A DNA stretch of 51,245 nucleotides from Caldisericales bacterium (GCA_022707885.1 JAKIZT010000013.1:1-51245), one strand, 5' to 3'; numbered from the stretch's first letter, positions 8,712 to 18,071 are shown. The notes: generated by a model from the sequence alone, not told the origin. Numbers and translations are program-made.

Positions 8712-9767
8712 TCAGTTTCTTCTCCTCCCACCAGGCCCTGAGCCGATCCGGCGGCCAATAGACTCAATTCGTTGTTCCAGGCAAAGAGTGCACTGCTCTG
8801 CGGTCTCATTGGCACAGGCCTTATCAGGATAAATTTCGTACAAAACCCTGTATTTTGGCGGTGTCAGGTTGGGCATCACAATGTTTGCACCTCTCATCAG
8901 TCCAAGCTCCCTGCCAGATTCCTTGTCGATGGTGGCAAGCGCCGTTGTCGACGGGATGTTCGAATACGGGCAGACCAGTCTTGTGAGCGCCACGGTTTTT
9001 AGTGTCATCAATTCGTCATTTGGCACCTGCGCGCCTTTCAGAACAGGCTTCAATGATCCATCGCCAAGTGATGTGCACGGGTGGGGGATGTATGGGCCGA
9101 CTCCAATCATGTCCAGATCAAGTTCTTTGAACGTCATGATGTCATTCGCGAGTATTTCGTAGTCCTGCCCTGGGATGCCCACCATGACGCCACTGCCAAC
9201 CTCATAGCCCAGCCTGGCCAGTGTTTTTAGCTGTTCGATCCTGTCGGAGACCTTCCACGGGAGTGAAGGATGGATGAGCTTAAAGAGTTCTTCGTTCGAG
9301 GTTTCGAATCTCAGCAAATACCTGTCGGCACCTGCCTCTTTCCACAATCTCAGCTCATTCTCAGGCCTTTCGCCAAGGCTGAGCGTTACCGCCAGGTTCG
9401 TCTCATTTTTTATTTCCCTGACGACAAGGGCAATCCAGTCCGGAGAGATTGATATGTCCTCTCCACCTTGCAGGACAACCGTCCCGTAGCCAAGCTTTCT
9501 GGCCATTCTGGCGCACTCGACAATCTCGAATGCCGACATCTTGTATCTGACAACGTTGCTGTTTGGTGCCCTGATTCCGCAGTATGCGCATTCTCTCGAG
9601 CAAATGTTTGTTATCTCTATAAGTCCGCGGAGGTGGACATCATCACCAACACATTCATGCCTTGTCCTGTCGGCTTCTGCCCAAAGCCCTTCCAGCTTTT
9701 TTGGATCCTCCTCAAGGAGCCAGGAAAGGACCTCTTCAAAACCCATATTACGGGCAATTCTTGCCAT
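8712..9767 (-). CDS. hydE: [FeFe]-hydrogenase maturase HydE (radical SAM)
   Basis: 351 residues, the normal length for HydE. The radical-SAM [4Fe-4S] motif CSRECAYC (C56, C60, C63) binds the SAM-cleaving cluster. A C-terminal CX7CX2C (CANETAEQCTLC) matches the optional second cluster of the family. HydE is a radical SAM enzyme of the biotin-synthase group that works with HydG and HydF to build the diiron subcluster of the H-cluster, in the cytoplasm. Its ATG directly follows the TAA stop of hydF, with GGCAGG inside the end of hydF as ribosome-binding site, so translation is coupled. It is the last gene of the hydrogenase operon. I see no anomalies. Confidence 0.95.
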   Translation of the reverse strand: MARIARNMGFEEVLSWLLEEDPKKLEGLWAEADRTRHECVGDDVHLRGLIEITNICSRECAYCGIRAPNSNVVRYKMSAFEIVECARMARKLGYGTVVLQGGEDISISPDWIALVVREIKNETNLAVTLSLGERPENELRLWKEAGADRYLLRFETSNEELFKLIHPSLPWKVSDRIEQLKTLARLGYEVGSGVMVGIPGQDYEILANDIMTFKELDLDMIGVGPYIPHPCTSLGDGSLKPVLKGAQVPNDELMTLKTVALTRLVCPYSNIPSTTALATIDKESGRELGLMRGANIVMPNLTPPKYRVLYEIYPDKACANETAEQCTLCLEQRIESIGRRIGSGPGGRRRN

Positions 9768-11009
9768 TTACCTGCCTTTGTTCTCCAGATATTCATTATA
9801 CACCTTGTGCGCTGACGGGAAAGGCCTTAGCGCCCTCTCAAAGATGCCAAGGCTGAAGGCTATTGTCAGTCCATAGTTCGTGACCGGAACATTTTGCCTC
9901 TTGCAATGAAGGATGCGGTTCAGGGTCTCCCTTCTGCCAAACATGCACCCGCCACAAAGTATTACAAGTTTGTAGGGGGAAAGGTCTTCCGGAAAATCGT
10001 GGCCCTGGGTGTTTTTGAATTCCAGGTTTGCTCCAACATATTTTGTGAGCCATTTGGGGATTTTGACAGTGCCTATGTCTTCATCTATCGGATGGTGCGA
10101 ACACGCCTCGGCAATGAGCACCCTGTCCCCGTCTTTCAGCCTGTCAATGGCAAGCGCACCCTGCACCTGGGTTAAAAGGTCGCCCTTGTGTCTTGAAAAA
10201 AGGATTGAAAAACTCGTCATGGGAACATCATCTGGCGTGTCGGCGGCCACTTTGAGAAAAGCCTGCGAGTCGGTTATCACAATGTCAGGCTTTGTCGTAA
10301 ACCTCTTCAGGGTTTGCTTCAATTCGGTTTCTTTTGCCACAACAGCCACGGCATTGTGGTCCAGCAGATCCCTGATTGTCTGCACCTGTGGCAGTATGAT
10401 CCTGCCTTTTGGAGCTTCCTTATCTATTGGAACAACAAGGACCGCGAGCCCACCTGGCCCAACAAGATCACCTGCAATTGACGGATTGTTGACAAAATCG
10501 TCTGGCGCACTGTCCAGAATTGCCTGTCTGAGCCCCGAAACCCCATACTCTGAAGTGGCAGAGGTCAGAATGAGTCTGGTGTTGTTTGCTTTGGCAAATT
10601 CAATTGCAGTCTGTGGCGGCTCTCCCTGATCGGTTTTGTTGAAAACAAATATTGCAGGGACATTCCTGATTTTCAGCTCCTCAAAAAGCCCGATCTCAAA
10701 ACCACCAAACGATTCGCCATCAAAAACTATGATGCCAAGATCCACCCTGTCCAGAATGGTTCTGGTCTTTTTTATCCTTAGCTCACCAAGTGCACCTTCG
10801 TCATCGATGCCAGCAGTATCAATGAAGAGGACCGGCCCAAGTGGCAACAGCTCCATTGGCTTTTCAACTGGATCTGTTGTGGTTCCAGCCTGACTTGAAA
10901 CAATCGATACTGACTGTCTGGTGATGGCGTTTAGTAGTGAGGACTTTCCAACGTTCCTCCTGCCAAAAATGCCAATCCCAAGACGTATTCCTCTGGGTGA
11001 AGTAAACAC
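9768..11009 (-). CDS. hydF: [FeFe]-hydrogenase maturation GTPase HydF
   Basis: About 413 residues. I prefer the GTG at 11009, seven bases after AAGGAG, over the TTG at 11015, which sits almost on top of it. The N-terminal GTPase domain shows the P-loop GRRNVGKSS (about residues 16-24), the G3 motif DTAG and the G4 motif NKTD. A linker dimerization region follows. The C-terminal cluster domain carries CSH (about residue 303) and CGGC (about residue 352), the [4Fe-4S] ligands typical of HydF. HydF is the scaffold that receives the diiron precursor made by HydE and HydG and delivers it to apo-HydA. It lies between the TM1266-type regulator and hydE in the operon. Confidence 0.95.
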   Translation of the reverse strand: MFTSPRGIRLGIGIFGRRNVGKSSLLNAITRQSVSIVSSQAGTTTDPVEKPMELLPLGPVLFIDTAGIDDEGALGELRIKKTRTILDRVDLGIIVFDGESFGGFEIGLFEELKIRNVPAIFVFNKTDQGEPPQTAIEFAKANNTRLILTSATSEYGVSGLRQAILDSAPDDFVNNPSIAGDLVGPGGLAVLVVPIDKEAPKGRIILPQVQTIRDLLDHNAVAVVAKETELKQTLKRFTTKPDIVITDSQAFLKVAADTPDDVPMTSFSILFSRHKGDLLTQVQGALAIDRLKDGDRVLIAEACSHHPIDEDIGTVKIPKWLTKYVGANLEFKNTQGHDFPEDLSPYKLVILCGGCMFGRRETLNRILHCKRQNVPVTNYGLTIAFSLGIFERALRPFPSAHKVYNEYLENKGR

Positions 11010-11073
11010 TGTCAAACTCCTTGAAAATTTCTTTTGTACAGATTAGATCGTCCTGATTGGGTTTTTGTTCCCT

Positions 11074-11331
11074 TCAGCACTCAAAAACCATTTTCTGGAC
11101 AATAACTCCATCGATAGCCTTCAAGGTTTCTTCCATTTTCAGGATGTCCTGCTCCTTGCCATAGAGTTCAAGAAGGATGAGCCCGGATGGTGAGCACACT
11201 TTGTCATCAACTTCATGAAGGCCAATCCTTGTACGGATGTTACACCCGTAGTCGGTCAATATTTTTTGAACCTGGCCTGCATTTTTCGCCCTGTTAGTGA
11301 CCTGTATCCCAAACACCATTCTCTTGTTCAT
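11074..11331 (-). CDS. TM1266-type iron-only hydrogenase system regulator (putative)
   Basis: 85 residues from ATG at 11331, which follows a strong AAGGAGGT; an upstream in-frame start would place this signal inside the gene. The sequence (FGIQVTNRAKNAGQVQKILT, then the IRTRIGLHE region and ending MVFEC) matches the small ACT-like family named after Thermotoga maritima TM1266. That family is found beside [FeFe]-hydrogenase maturases and is annotated as a hydrogenase-system regulator. It has no DNA-binding helix-turn-helix, so its mode of action is unknown. A ligand-binding ferredoxin-like fold is expected from the family. It sits between hydG and hydF. Confidence 0.85.
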   Translation of the reverse strand: MNKRMVFGIQVTNRAKNAGQVQKILTDYGCNIRTRIGLHEVDDKVCSPSGLILLELYGKEQDILKMEETLKAIDGVIVQKMVFEC

Positions 11332-11366
11332 TGCTACCTCCTTGAGACATATTCTACACAAAGAGT

Positions 11367-12755
11367 TTAGATATAACAGTCCCTCTTGCCAGTTTTTACC
11401 TTTTCAATGAGAGACTGGGAAACGATCTTCTCTCTTTCACCCATTCCTTCAAGCGTTTCTTTAACAAGCTTCTCGCCAATTTCTCTGGTTTCATTGGAGG
11501 CATAGTCTTCGAGGTATTCGGTGAAGGTTGAAAGGGCGTTTGGATCGCAATGCTTTTTTATTTCGCCAGGCTTTGCAAGGTCCATGAAATCCTGACCCGT
11601 TCTACCAAGCCTGTAACAACCGGTGCAAAATGACGGTATATAACCAAGCATTGCAATGTCCCTGACAACCTCGTCGAGAGATCTGTGGTCGCCAAGCGAG
11701 AACTGTGAGCTATCAAACTCTTCATCTTCACAATACCCACCAGGGTTTGTTCTGGAACCTGCGGAGATCTGCGAAACCCCAAGCGCAAACGCCTCTCTCC
11801 TGATGTTTGGTGTTTCCCTTGTGGACATGATTATACCGGTATATGGAACAGCAAGCCTCAGGATTGCCACAATCTTCCTGAAATCAATATCGGAGACCGG
11901 TTTTGGAGGGTGCGATGACATATCAGACCCTGACGCCGGCTCGAGCCTCGGCACACTGATCGTGTGGGGGCCAACACCAAACTTCATTTCCAGGTGCCTG
12001 ATGTGCTGGAGGATGGCCATGAGCTCAAAACGCCAGTCTGACAGGCCAAACAAAACACCAATGCCAACATCGTCGATGCCAGCTTCCATGGCTCTGTCCA
12101 TTGCGGTGACACGCCAGTCATAGTCCGATTTCTTCCCTGCAAGATGGACCGCATGGTATGTTTCGTGGTTGTAGGTTTCCTGAAAAAGCTGGTATGTTCC
12201 TATCTTTGCGGCCTTGAGATCACAGAATTCCTCCAGCGTGAGTGGTGCCACATTGACATTGACTCTCCTGATTTCACCACTTTTTCCAGATTTTTGGGAA
12301 TAAATGGTTGCTATTGAATCAAGCACATACTTGAAACCCTGTTTTGGATATGATTCACCAGCAACAAGGAGTATTCTCTTGTGACCCTGGTCGATGAGCT
12401 GCCTTGTCTCGTGGGCTATCTCTTCCTGAGTCAGGACACGCCTTTTAAGTTCGGTGTTTTTTGCCCTGAAAGCACAATAAAGACACTCGTTTGTGCAAAG
12501 ATTGGAGATATAGAGCGGGGCAAACAGAACAAGCCTCTTTCCATAGATAGTCTCTTTTGCCTTTTTCGCAGTTCCAAAAAGTTCGCCAAGCAAGTCTGGG
12601 TCAGAAATTGATGAGAGAACAGCTATGTCCTTGTAATCCAGCCCCTTCAGGTCAAGTGCTTTGGAAAGAGTTTCCTTGATCGCTTCCCTGCTTGGACGTT
12701 TTGATTCTTCAAGCGTTTTCCATATTTCTGGTTCCCTAATGAAGCCAGCTTCCAT
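11367..12755 (-). CDS. hydG: [FeFe]-hydrogenase maturase HydG (radical SAM tyrosine lyase)
   Basis: 462 residues, the usual HydG length. The radical-SAM motif CTNECLYC (C87, C91, C94) and the HydG-specific C-terminal CX2CX22C (starting CTGCYRLGRTGQDFM) are both intact. HydG cleaves tyrosine to p-cresol and supplies the CO and CN- ligands of the H-cluster through its C-terminal auxiliary cluster. ThiH is the nearest family, but the C-terminal cluster motif and the neighbours decide for HydG. The ATG has a near-ideal ribosome-binding site (AAAGGAGG, 6-base spacing) that overlaps the stop of the upstream kinase gene, so the two are cotranscribed. Confidence 0.96.
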   Translation of the reverse strand: MEAGFIREPEIWKTLEESKRPSREAIKETLSKALDLKGLDYKDIAVLSSISDPDLLGELFGTAKKAKETIYGKRLVLFAPLYISNLCTNECLYCAFRAKNTELKRRVLTQEEIAHETRQLIDQGHKRILLVAGESYPKQGFKYVLDSIATIYSQKSGKSGEIRRVNVNVAPLTLEEFCDLKAAKIGTYQLFQETYNHETYHAVHLAGKKSDYDWRVTAMDRAMEAGIDDVGIGVLFGLSDWRFELMAILQHIRHLEMKFGVGPHTISVPRLEPASGSDMSSHPPKPVSDIDFRKIVAILRLAVPYTGIIMSTRETPNIRREAFALGVSQISAGSRTNPGGYCEDEEFDSSQFSLGDHRSLDEVVRDIAMLGYIPSFCTGCYRLGRTGQDFMDLAKPGEIKKHCDPNALSTFTEYLEDYASNETREIGEKLVKETLEGMGEREKIVSQSLIEKVKTGKRDCYI

Positions 12756-12767
12756 AAAAAACCTCCT

Positions 12768-13910
12768 TTATGAAGCCTGCTGTGGCCCCTGGGCTTCCAT
12801 GAGGATAACGTTGAATGTGGAGCCAACATCAACATGGCTCTCGACGGTAACGTCTCCTCCATAGAGTAGTGCAAGCTTTTTGACGATGGAAAGGCCAAGA
12901 CCTGTTCCAAGTATGTTTTTCGTTTTGACGTTTTTTATTCTTACAAATTCCCCAAAAAGCTTGCCCACTTCTTCTTCAGTCATGCCTATTCCGGTGTCAG
13001 CCACAGAGATTCTAAATCCACCAGGAATTTGTGTAATTGTTATGATGATTCTGCCACCGTCTCTGTTGTATTTGACGGCATTTGAAACAAGGTTATTGAA
13101 GATTATCTCGATTTCACCACGATCAGCTGTCATACGAGCAGTCTCTGGTGCCACAAGCTCAATCTTTATACCTCTTGCGGAAGCACTGGAGGACATTGTT
13201 TCTACGGATTGCCTGGCGATCTCGACAAGGTCAAGGTCAACAAACTCCCTGACTTTGTTACCAGACTCAATCCTTGTGAAATCTAGAAGGTCAGTGACCA
13301 TTTTTCTCATTCCAGTGAGCCTGAGAAGGCATCTCTCAACCATCTGGTGCTGCGCGGCAGGATCAGTGACAAGTCCCTCATTCATGATGTTAAGGTAGCC
13401 TTCTATCGCCGCAAGCGGTGCCTTGAGTTCATGCGCAACCACCGAGATAAACTGGAACCTGACCTGCCTCTTCTCTTCGGCGAGTTTTTTTGCCTGGCGC
13501 TGGAGGATAAGGTTTTTGGTGGCTTTTTTAATAACACTCCTCAACTCGTCTGGTGTAAACGGCTTTGCGAGGAAATCGAATGCCCCCTGCTTGGTCGCCA
13601 CAACGGCAGTTTCAAGCGAGGCATAGGCGGTTATCATTATTGCCATCGTTTCAATCTTCTTTTCGGCCATTATCGAGAGTACGTCTAGGCCGGTCATTCC
13701 TGGAAGTTTGTAATCAAGAAGAACTATGTCTTGTGGATTTTTTTCAAGAATCTCAAGTGCTTCCTCACCACTTCCGGTCGTTACAACTTCAAAAGAAATT
13801 TCGTCTTCCACATCCGGTAGGGTAAATTTATATTCGGTGAGGACCCTTTGGCATCCCTTCTGGATGCCAAGTTCATCATCAACTACAAGGACTTTCAGGA
13901 TTTCGGGCAT
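12768..13910 (-). CDS. Receiver-histidine kinase (hybrid, receiver first)
   Basis: 380 residues. Residues 5-135 are a receiver domain with acidic pocket DDE, phospho-acceptor D66 (VLLDYKLPG) and a conserved Lys (AKPF). A short coiled linker leads to a HisKA domain with H160 (VVAHELKAPL), then HATPase boxes: N-box NNLVSNAVKYN, G1 DTGIG, G2 GTGLGL. There is no membrane segment or PAS domain, so it is cytosolic and gets its input through the receiver. The likely source is the hydrogenase-like sensor kinase encoded upstream, relayed via or alongside the lone receiver (inference). Its ATG follows directly on the TAA of that receiver gene. No DNA-binding output is present. Confidence 0.92.
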   Translation of the reverse strand: MPEILKVLVVDDELGIQKGCQRVLTEYKFTLPDVEDEISFEVVTTGSGEEALEILEKNPQDIVLLDYKLPGMTGLDVLSIMAEKKIETMAIMITAYASLETAVVATKQGAFDFLAKPFTPDELRSVIKKATKNLILQRQAKKLAEEKRQVRFQFISVVAHELKAPLAAIEGYLNIMNEGLVTDPAAQHQMVERCLLRLTGMRKMVTDLLDFTRIESGNKVREFVDLDLVEIARQSVETMSSSASARGIKIELVAPETARMTADRGEIEIIFNNLVSNAVKYNRDGGRIIITITQIPGGFRISVADTGIGMTEEEVGKLFGEFVRIKNVKTKNILGTGLGLSIVKKLALLYGGDVTVESHVDVGSTFNVILMEAQGPQQAS

Positions 13911-14303
13911 TTATTTTCCCTTCAGAAGTTTGTTGATCTCCCCAAGGAGCTGCTCAAACCTGATTGGTTTGGCAAGCAGTGCGTCGGCCTTTATCCAGGA
14001 ATTGCCGCCACCAGCTGAAAACTCCAGACCTGTTTCCGAGGTAACGCCTGTGACCATAATGACTGGAATGCTTGGATACTTGGATTTTATGTGGTATGCG
14101 AGAGAAAATCCTGCGTCCATGTTCTCCATCATGAGGTCAACGATAACAAGATCTGGTTTCTCTTCTGCGAGCATCTTTTCACCATCGGCCTGAGTCTCGG
14201 CAGTTCTGACCTCAAAACCTGCAGATTCAAGCTGAACTCTCTGCTGGAACAAATAATCAACGTCGTCATCAACAACCAGTATTTTCTTCTTTGAATTTGG
14301 CAT
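13911..14303 (-). CDS. Stand-alone response-regulator receiver
   Basis: 130 residues, a single receiver domain with no output domain. The acidic pocket DDD (11-13), phospho-acceptor D56 (VIVDLMME), T85 and K112 (AKPI) are all present, so it should be phosphorylatable. It starts at ATG 14303 behind AGAAGGAGA, and its stop touches the start of the receiver-kinase gene. Its place between two kinase genes suggests it shuttles phosphate from the hydrogenase-like sensor kinase to the next protein, as Spo0F does in its relay (analogy, not homology of the whole system). Residues 94-107 (EFSAGGGNSWIKAD) form a small Gly-rich insertion before the last helix. Confidence 0.92.
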   Translation of the reverse strand: MPNSKKKILVVDDDVDYLFQQRVQLESAGFEVRTAETQADGEKMLAEEKPDLVIVDLMMENMDAGFSLAYHIKSKYPSIPVIMVTGVTSETGLEFSAGGGNSWIKADALLAKPIRFEQLLGEINKLLKGK

Positions 14304-14314
14304 GTTTTCTCCTT

Positions 14315-16324
14315 CTATTCCCTTCGACCTGCCCTTGGTATTGAGACCGTGAACGTTGTCCCGGTCGGTCCCTTGGACAAATCAGCGTTAGATGTGACTT
14401 TTATGTCTCCCCTGTGCATCTTGACGATGCCATAGGTGACCGCAAGGCCAAGGCCTGTTCCCTTGCCCATCTTTTTGGTTGTGAAGAAAGGCTGGAAAAG
14501 CTTTGGCATGTTTTCTTTTGGGATACCAATCCCTGTATCTGTAATCGAGAACCAGACCTGAAAATCATTTCCACCAGTTGTTATGGTCAATTTTCCACCG
14601 TCTGGCATCGCCGCATAAGCATTGGAGATGAGGTTTACAAGCACCTGCACCATCTGGTCCTTGTCAAGCTCGCAGTACGGGTTTTCCATCTGATTGGTTA
14701 TTTCTGCTGCTATATTCTTTGGTCTCTCCACAATTTGCAGACCCTTTTCAACAATCTCGTTAAGATCGACAGATTCGAATGCAACCTGGTTCTGTCTGGC
14801 AAAATTGAGCAAGCCTGAGACAATCTTTTTGCACCTGTCTGCCTGCTCGACAATCATCCCAAGGTCTTCATCCAGTTGCTTGTTGTCCTTGCACTGGTCC
14901 TTGAGCATGTGGGCATACATGAGCACTACGCCAAGGGGGTTATTTACTTCATGGGCAATGCCTGTCGCCATCTGGGCCATTGAAGCAAGGCGTTCTGACT
15001 GGACAAGTTGTTGCTGGGTATCAGAGAGTTTGCTGTTTGATTTTTCCAGCTCTTCATTTGTTTGCCTCAATTTTTCAATGGTATATGGCAAGCACATTTC
15101 GTCCTCGGCAAGTCCTCTGTAGATGGACATTGCATGGTCAAGACAGGTGTCATAACCACAAGCACCACAGTTCAGGAAATCGCTTTCAGATTTTTTGCCC
15201 ATTCTTTCCAGGATAGGCCTGAGATCGATGTCTGGCGTTATGATACCAACTCTCTTGTCATCACGTTCAAAGGACCTCCTCAGATCAAGGTCGGCAAAAT
15301 AAACCATGTCTTTTTCCCATTGCCCCTGGTTTCTGTATTTCAAGCAGTCCCTAACGTATTTGCTTATTCTGGAACGTCTCTTGAATTCTTGCTCCTTTGT
15401 GGTCATTCCAGCACCCATTATGCAACCTTCACAACAAAGCACTTCAAGGAGCCTTGCATCAAGCTGACCGTTCTCAAATTCTTTTATTGCCTCCAGAAAA
15501 CGAGTTCTGCCCTCGGCCCTTACAGCTTCTCCAGAGACGAGGTCTTCACCAATTTTTGCTGTCTGGAGCATTCCACCAGAGATTGGATAAACCATCCCTA
15601 TATTTGCGTGTGGCGGATCAAAATCTGTTGGTTTTACGGCATCAGATTTGATTCCATGCTCACCAAACATCTCCCTGAGTTCCAGGAATGTTATCGCACC
15701 ATCAATTTCCCCTTCAACAAGACTTGAGGAGGCTTCCACTTTCTTCGCTATGCATGGTCCGATAAAAACAATTTTCAGGTCTTGGCCATGGAGCCTTTTG
15801 AGTACTCTCGCAGTGGCAATCATTGGCGACACAATCGGAGCCAGATTGGGTACAAGATCTGGACTGTATTTCTCTATGTAAGTTACTATTGCGGGACATG
15901 TTGTCGCTATCCAGCGGCCCTCTTTTGTAGACAAAAGAAGCTTTCTATATTCTCTTGAAACCAGATCGGCGCCAAAAGCCACTTCGTTGACAAATGAAAA
16001 ACCGAGCGCCCTGAGCATGCCTACAAATCTATCATATTTCACATCGTAAAACTCGGCGGCAAAACTTGGCGCAATGATGGCAGCAACCTTCTGGTTCTCG
16101 GAGATTATTCTCTCCACTTCGTCTTTTGTTCTGACAAGCTCCTTCGCATCCTGGCTACAGACCCTGACGCAATTACCACAGCTGATACACCTTTCGGCAA
16201 GCAGCTCGGCCTGGCCATCAGAAATCCTGATGGCCTTGGCCGGGCATTCCCTGACGCAGGTGTAGCATACGCGGCAACGCTCTTTATTGGTCGAGACAAA
16301 AGCGGAGTGCTCTTTGCGTTTCAT
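14315..16324 (-). CDS. [FeFe]-hydrogenase-like sensor fused to a histidine kinase
   Basis: 669 residues in four parts. (1) A 2x[4Fe-4S] ferredoxin, C17/20/23/27 and C46/49/52/56. (2) An H-cluster domain, about 75-335, keeping the four ligand cysteines C143 (TTCP), C191 (GPCIAKK), C297 and C301 (CX3C in CCEGC). (3) A Fes-type [4Fe-4S] domain, C386/389/394/411. (4) A coiled coil, HisKA with H458 ([10 protein letters not shown]) and HATPase (DTGIGIP, GTGLGL). The proton-relay cysteine of catalytic enzymes (first C of TSCCP) is Thr142, as expected for a slow, sensory hydrogenase (group C / HydS type). It is cytosolic with no membrane segment. It probably senses H2 or redox state and phosphorylates the receiver encoded next. 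It sits between hydA and that receiver. Confidence 0.9.
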   Translation of the reverse strand: MKRKEHSAFVSTNKERCRVCYTCVRECPAKAIRISDGQAELLAERCISCGNCVRVCSQDAKELVRTKDEVERIISENQKVAAIIAPSFAAEFYDVKYDRFVGMLRALGFSFVNEVAFGADLVSREYRKLLLSTKEGRWIATTCPAIVTYIEKYSPDLVPNLAPIVSPMIATARVLKRLHGQDLKIVFIGPCIAKKVEASSSLVEGEIDGAITFLELREMFGEHGIKSDAVKPTDFDPPHANIGMVYPISGGMLQTAKIGEDLVSGEAVRAEGRTRFLEAIKEFENGQLDARLLEVLCCEGCIMGAGMTTKEQEFKRRSRISKYVRDCLKYRNQGQWEKDMVYFADLDLRRSFERDDKRVGIITPDIDLRPILERMGKKSESDFLNCGACGYDTCLDHAMSIYRGLAEDEMCLPYTIEKLRQTNEELEKSNSKLSDTQQQLVQSERLASMAQMATGIAHEVNNPLGVVLMYAHMLKDQCKDNKQLDEDLGMIVEQADRCKKIVSGLLNFARQNQVAFESVDLNEIVEKGLQIVERPKNIAAEITNQMENPYCELDKDQMVQVLVNLISNAYAAMPDGGKLTITTGGNDFQVWFSITDTGIGIPKENMPKLFQPFFTTKKMGKGTGLGLAVTYGIVKMHRGDIKVTSNADLSKGPTGTTFTVSIPRAGRRE

Positions 16325-16336
16325 GTCAGTTCTATT

Positions 16337-18058
16337 TTACTTTAAAACGTCTCTCTTGTGGTAGTGGGTGTGAAGCAGCTCATGGGCTTTGTGGGAGTTT
16401 GGCTCGCCAAGGAATTCATCATAGAGTCTCTTCACAGATTTGTTCGCATGTGAAGTCCTGATGAGCTCGCCTTTATCAATGTTATAAAGGGACTGTATCC
16501 TTGCCTTGACTCTCACTGGATCTGTGCAAATAGGCTGTCCACCACCTCCAACACAACCATTGGGGCAAGTCATGACTTCAATAAACTGGAGATCATTTCT
16601 TCCCTTCCTGAGCTGTTCAAGGAGTTCCCTTGCATTTCCAAGGCCCGAAACAACTGCCACGCCAAGCTCGAGGTCACCTATCTTTATCCTGGCTTCCTTT
16701 ATTCCCTTCATGCCCCTTACTGGTTGTACCTTGAGTTCTTCAAGGTCCTCACCAGTGATGAGGTAATAAGCGGTCCTGATGGCTGCTTCCATGACTCCAC
16801 CGGTGGCGCCAAATATCTTTCCGGCCCCCGATCTTCTTCCAAATGGTGTGTCGGCAGTGTCCGTCGGGAGCGAGTTGATATCCAAGCCAAACATCTTGAT
16901 GAGCTGGGCAAGCTCTCTGGTTGTCAGTACTGCATCGACATCTGGGATTCCATTGGTGCCAAGCTCTGGTCTTCCAGCTTCAAACTTCTTGGCAGTGCAC
17001 GGCATCACTGATACAACAAAGATCTTGTCAGGGTCAATATTTTCTCTCTGCGAGAAGTACGATTTGATGATTGCGCCCATCATTTCCTGGGGGCTCTTGC
17101 ATGTAGACAGATTGTCCATGAAATCCGGATAGAACGTTTCGACAAACTTTATCCAGCCTGGCGAGCATGAGGTAAACATCGGGAGTTTCCCGCCTGTTGT
17201 TATTCTGTTGACGAGTTCGGTCGCCTCTTCCATGATTGTAAGGTCAGCAGAGAATGAAGTATCAAAAACTCTGTCGAAACCTAGCATCCTGAGAGCAGTG
17301 ACCAGGACTCCGTTGATGTCAACACCAGGCTTCATGTCAAACTCTTCGGCCAGTGTTACGGAAACGGCCGGAGCATGCTGTATCACAACAAACTTGTTCG
17401 GGTCTTTGAGCGCATCAAGCACCATCGGTATGTGGCTCTGTTCAGTAAGCGCACCGGTTGGGCAAACGAGAATACACTGTCCACAATTGATGCAAGACGA
17501 CACATTGAGGCCTTTTCCGAATGCAGTACCAACTATTGATCTGCTTCCCCTGTTCACAAAATCAATTGCAGAAACACCCTGAACTTCTTCGCATGTTCTC
17601 ACACACTTGCCACAGAGTATACATTTTGCAGGATCCCTGACGATTGAAGGGCTAGATTTGTCGATAAAATATTTGTTCTTGGCGCCAACAAATTTTCTCT
17701 CCCTGACACCAAGTTCATGTGCCATGTTCTGGAGTTCGCAAGTGCCATTCCTGACGCAGTAATTGCAGTCATCCGGGTGATTGGCAAGCAAAAGCTCGAT
17801 GATGGTTTTTCTGGCCATGACAGCCCTTGGGCTGTGGGTCTTTATCTTCATTCCATCAGAAACCGGGAAAGCACAGCTGGGCACAAGGCCACGCTGGCCC
17901 TCGACCTCGACTACACAAAGCCTGCAAGCACCGGTTGGCGAAAGCCCCTCAAGATTGCAGAGTGTTGGTACCTGTATTCCATTTCTGCGAAGGACTGAGA
18001 GAAGCATCTCTCCAGGCTTCGCAACGAGTTTCTTTCCGTTTACTTCAATGGTTATCAT
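16337..18058 (-). CDS. hydA: [FeFe]-hydrogenase catalytic subunit HydA of the HydABC complex
   Basis: 573 residues from ATG 18058, 13 bases after the hydB stop and behind a GGGGATGGAAG sequence. An upstream in-frame start at 18094 would add 12 unlikely residues. Order: [2Fe-2S] (C34, C45, C48, C62), His-Cys [4Fe-4S] (H94, C98, C101, C107), 2x[4Fe-4S] (C146/149/152/156 and C189/192/195/199), then the H-cluster domain with L1 TSCSPGW (296-302), L2 MPCTAKKFE (C354) and L3 TCPNGCVGGGG (C498, C502). It reduces protons with electrons from NADH and ferredoxin delivered through HydB and HydC. L1 is odd: Ser299 occupies the position of the usual cluster-ligating Cys of TSCCP. There is no HydB-like C-terminal thioredoxin domain, unlike longer family members. 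Confidence 0.95.
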   Translation of the reverse strand: MITIEVNGKKLVAKPGEMLLSVLRRNGIQVPTLCNLEGLSPTGACRLCVVEVEGQRGLVPSCAFPVSDGMKIKTHSPRAVMARKTIIELLLANHPDDCNYCVRNGTCELQNMAHELGVRERKFVGAKNKYFIDKSSPSIVRDPAKCILCGKCVRTCEEVQGVSAIDFVNRGSRSIVGTAFGKGLNVSSCINCGQCILVCPTGALTEQSHIPMVLDALKDPNKFVVIQHAPAVSVTLAEEFDMKPGVDINGVLVTALRMLGFDRVFDTSFSADLTIMEEATELVNRITTGGKLPMFTSCSPGWIKFVETFYPDFMDNLSTCKSPQEMMGAIIKSYFSQRENIDPDKIFVVSVMPCTAKKFEAGRPELGTNGIPDVDAVLTTRELAQLIKMFGLDINSLPTDTADTPFGRRSGAGKIFGATGGVMEAAIRTAYYLITGEDLEELKVQPVRGMKGIKEARIKIGDLELGVAVVSGLGNARELLEQLRKGRNDLQFIEVMTCPNGCVGGGGQPICTDPVRVKARIQSLYNIDKGELIRTSHANKSVKRLYDEFLGEPNSHKAHELLHTHYHKRDVLK

Positions 18059-18071
18059 CTTCCATCCCCTT

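Noticed and set aside
8606..8815. 69-codon minus-strand frame near the hydE 3' end
   Set aside because: Largely overlaps hydE in another frame and continues into AT-rich non-coding sequence; no start signal.
10009..10629. 206-codon plus-strand open frame
   Set aside because: It lies entirely antisense to hydF, whose motifs are intact, and has Ser/Ala-rich, low-complexity content typical of a shadow frame.
15062..15727. 221-codon plus-strand open frame
   Set aside because: Antisense to the hydrogenase-like sensor kinase; no recognisable domain, no ribosome-binding site.
14315..16324. Sensor kinase as a second catalytic hydrogenase
   Set aside because: The proton-relay cysteine is replaced by Thr and the protein ends in a complete kinase, so a sensory role is more likely.
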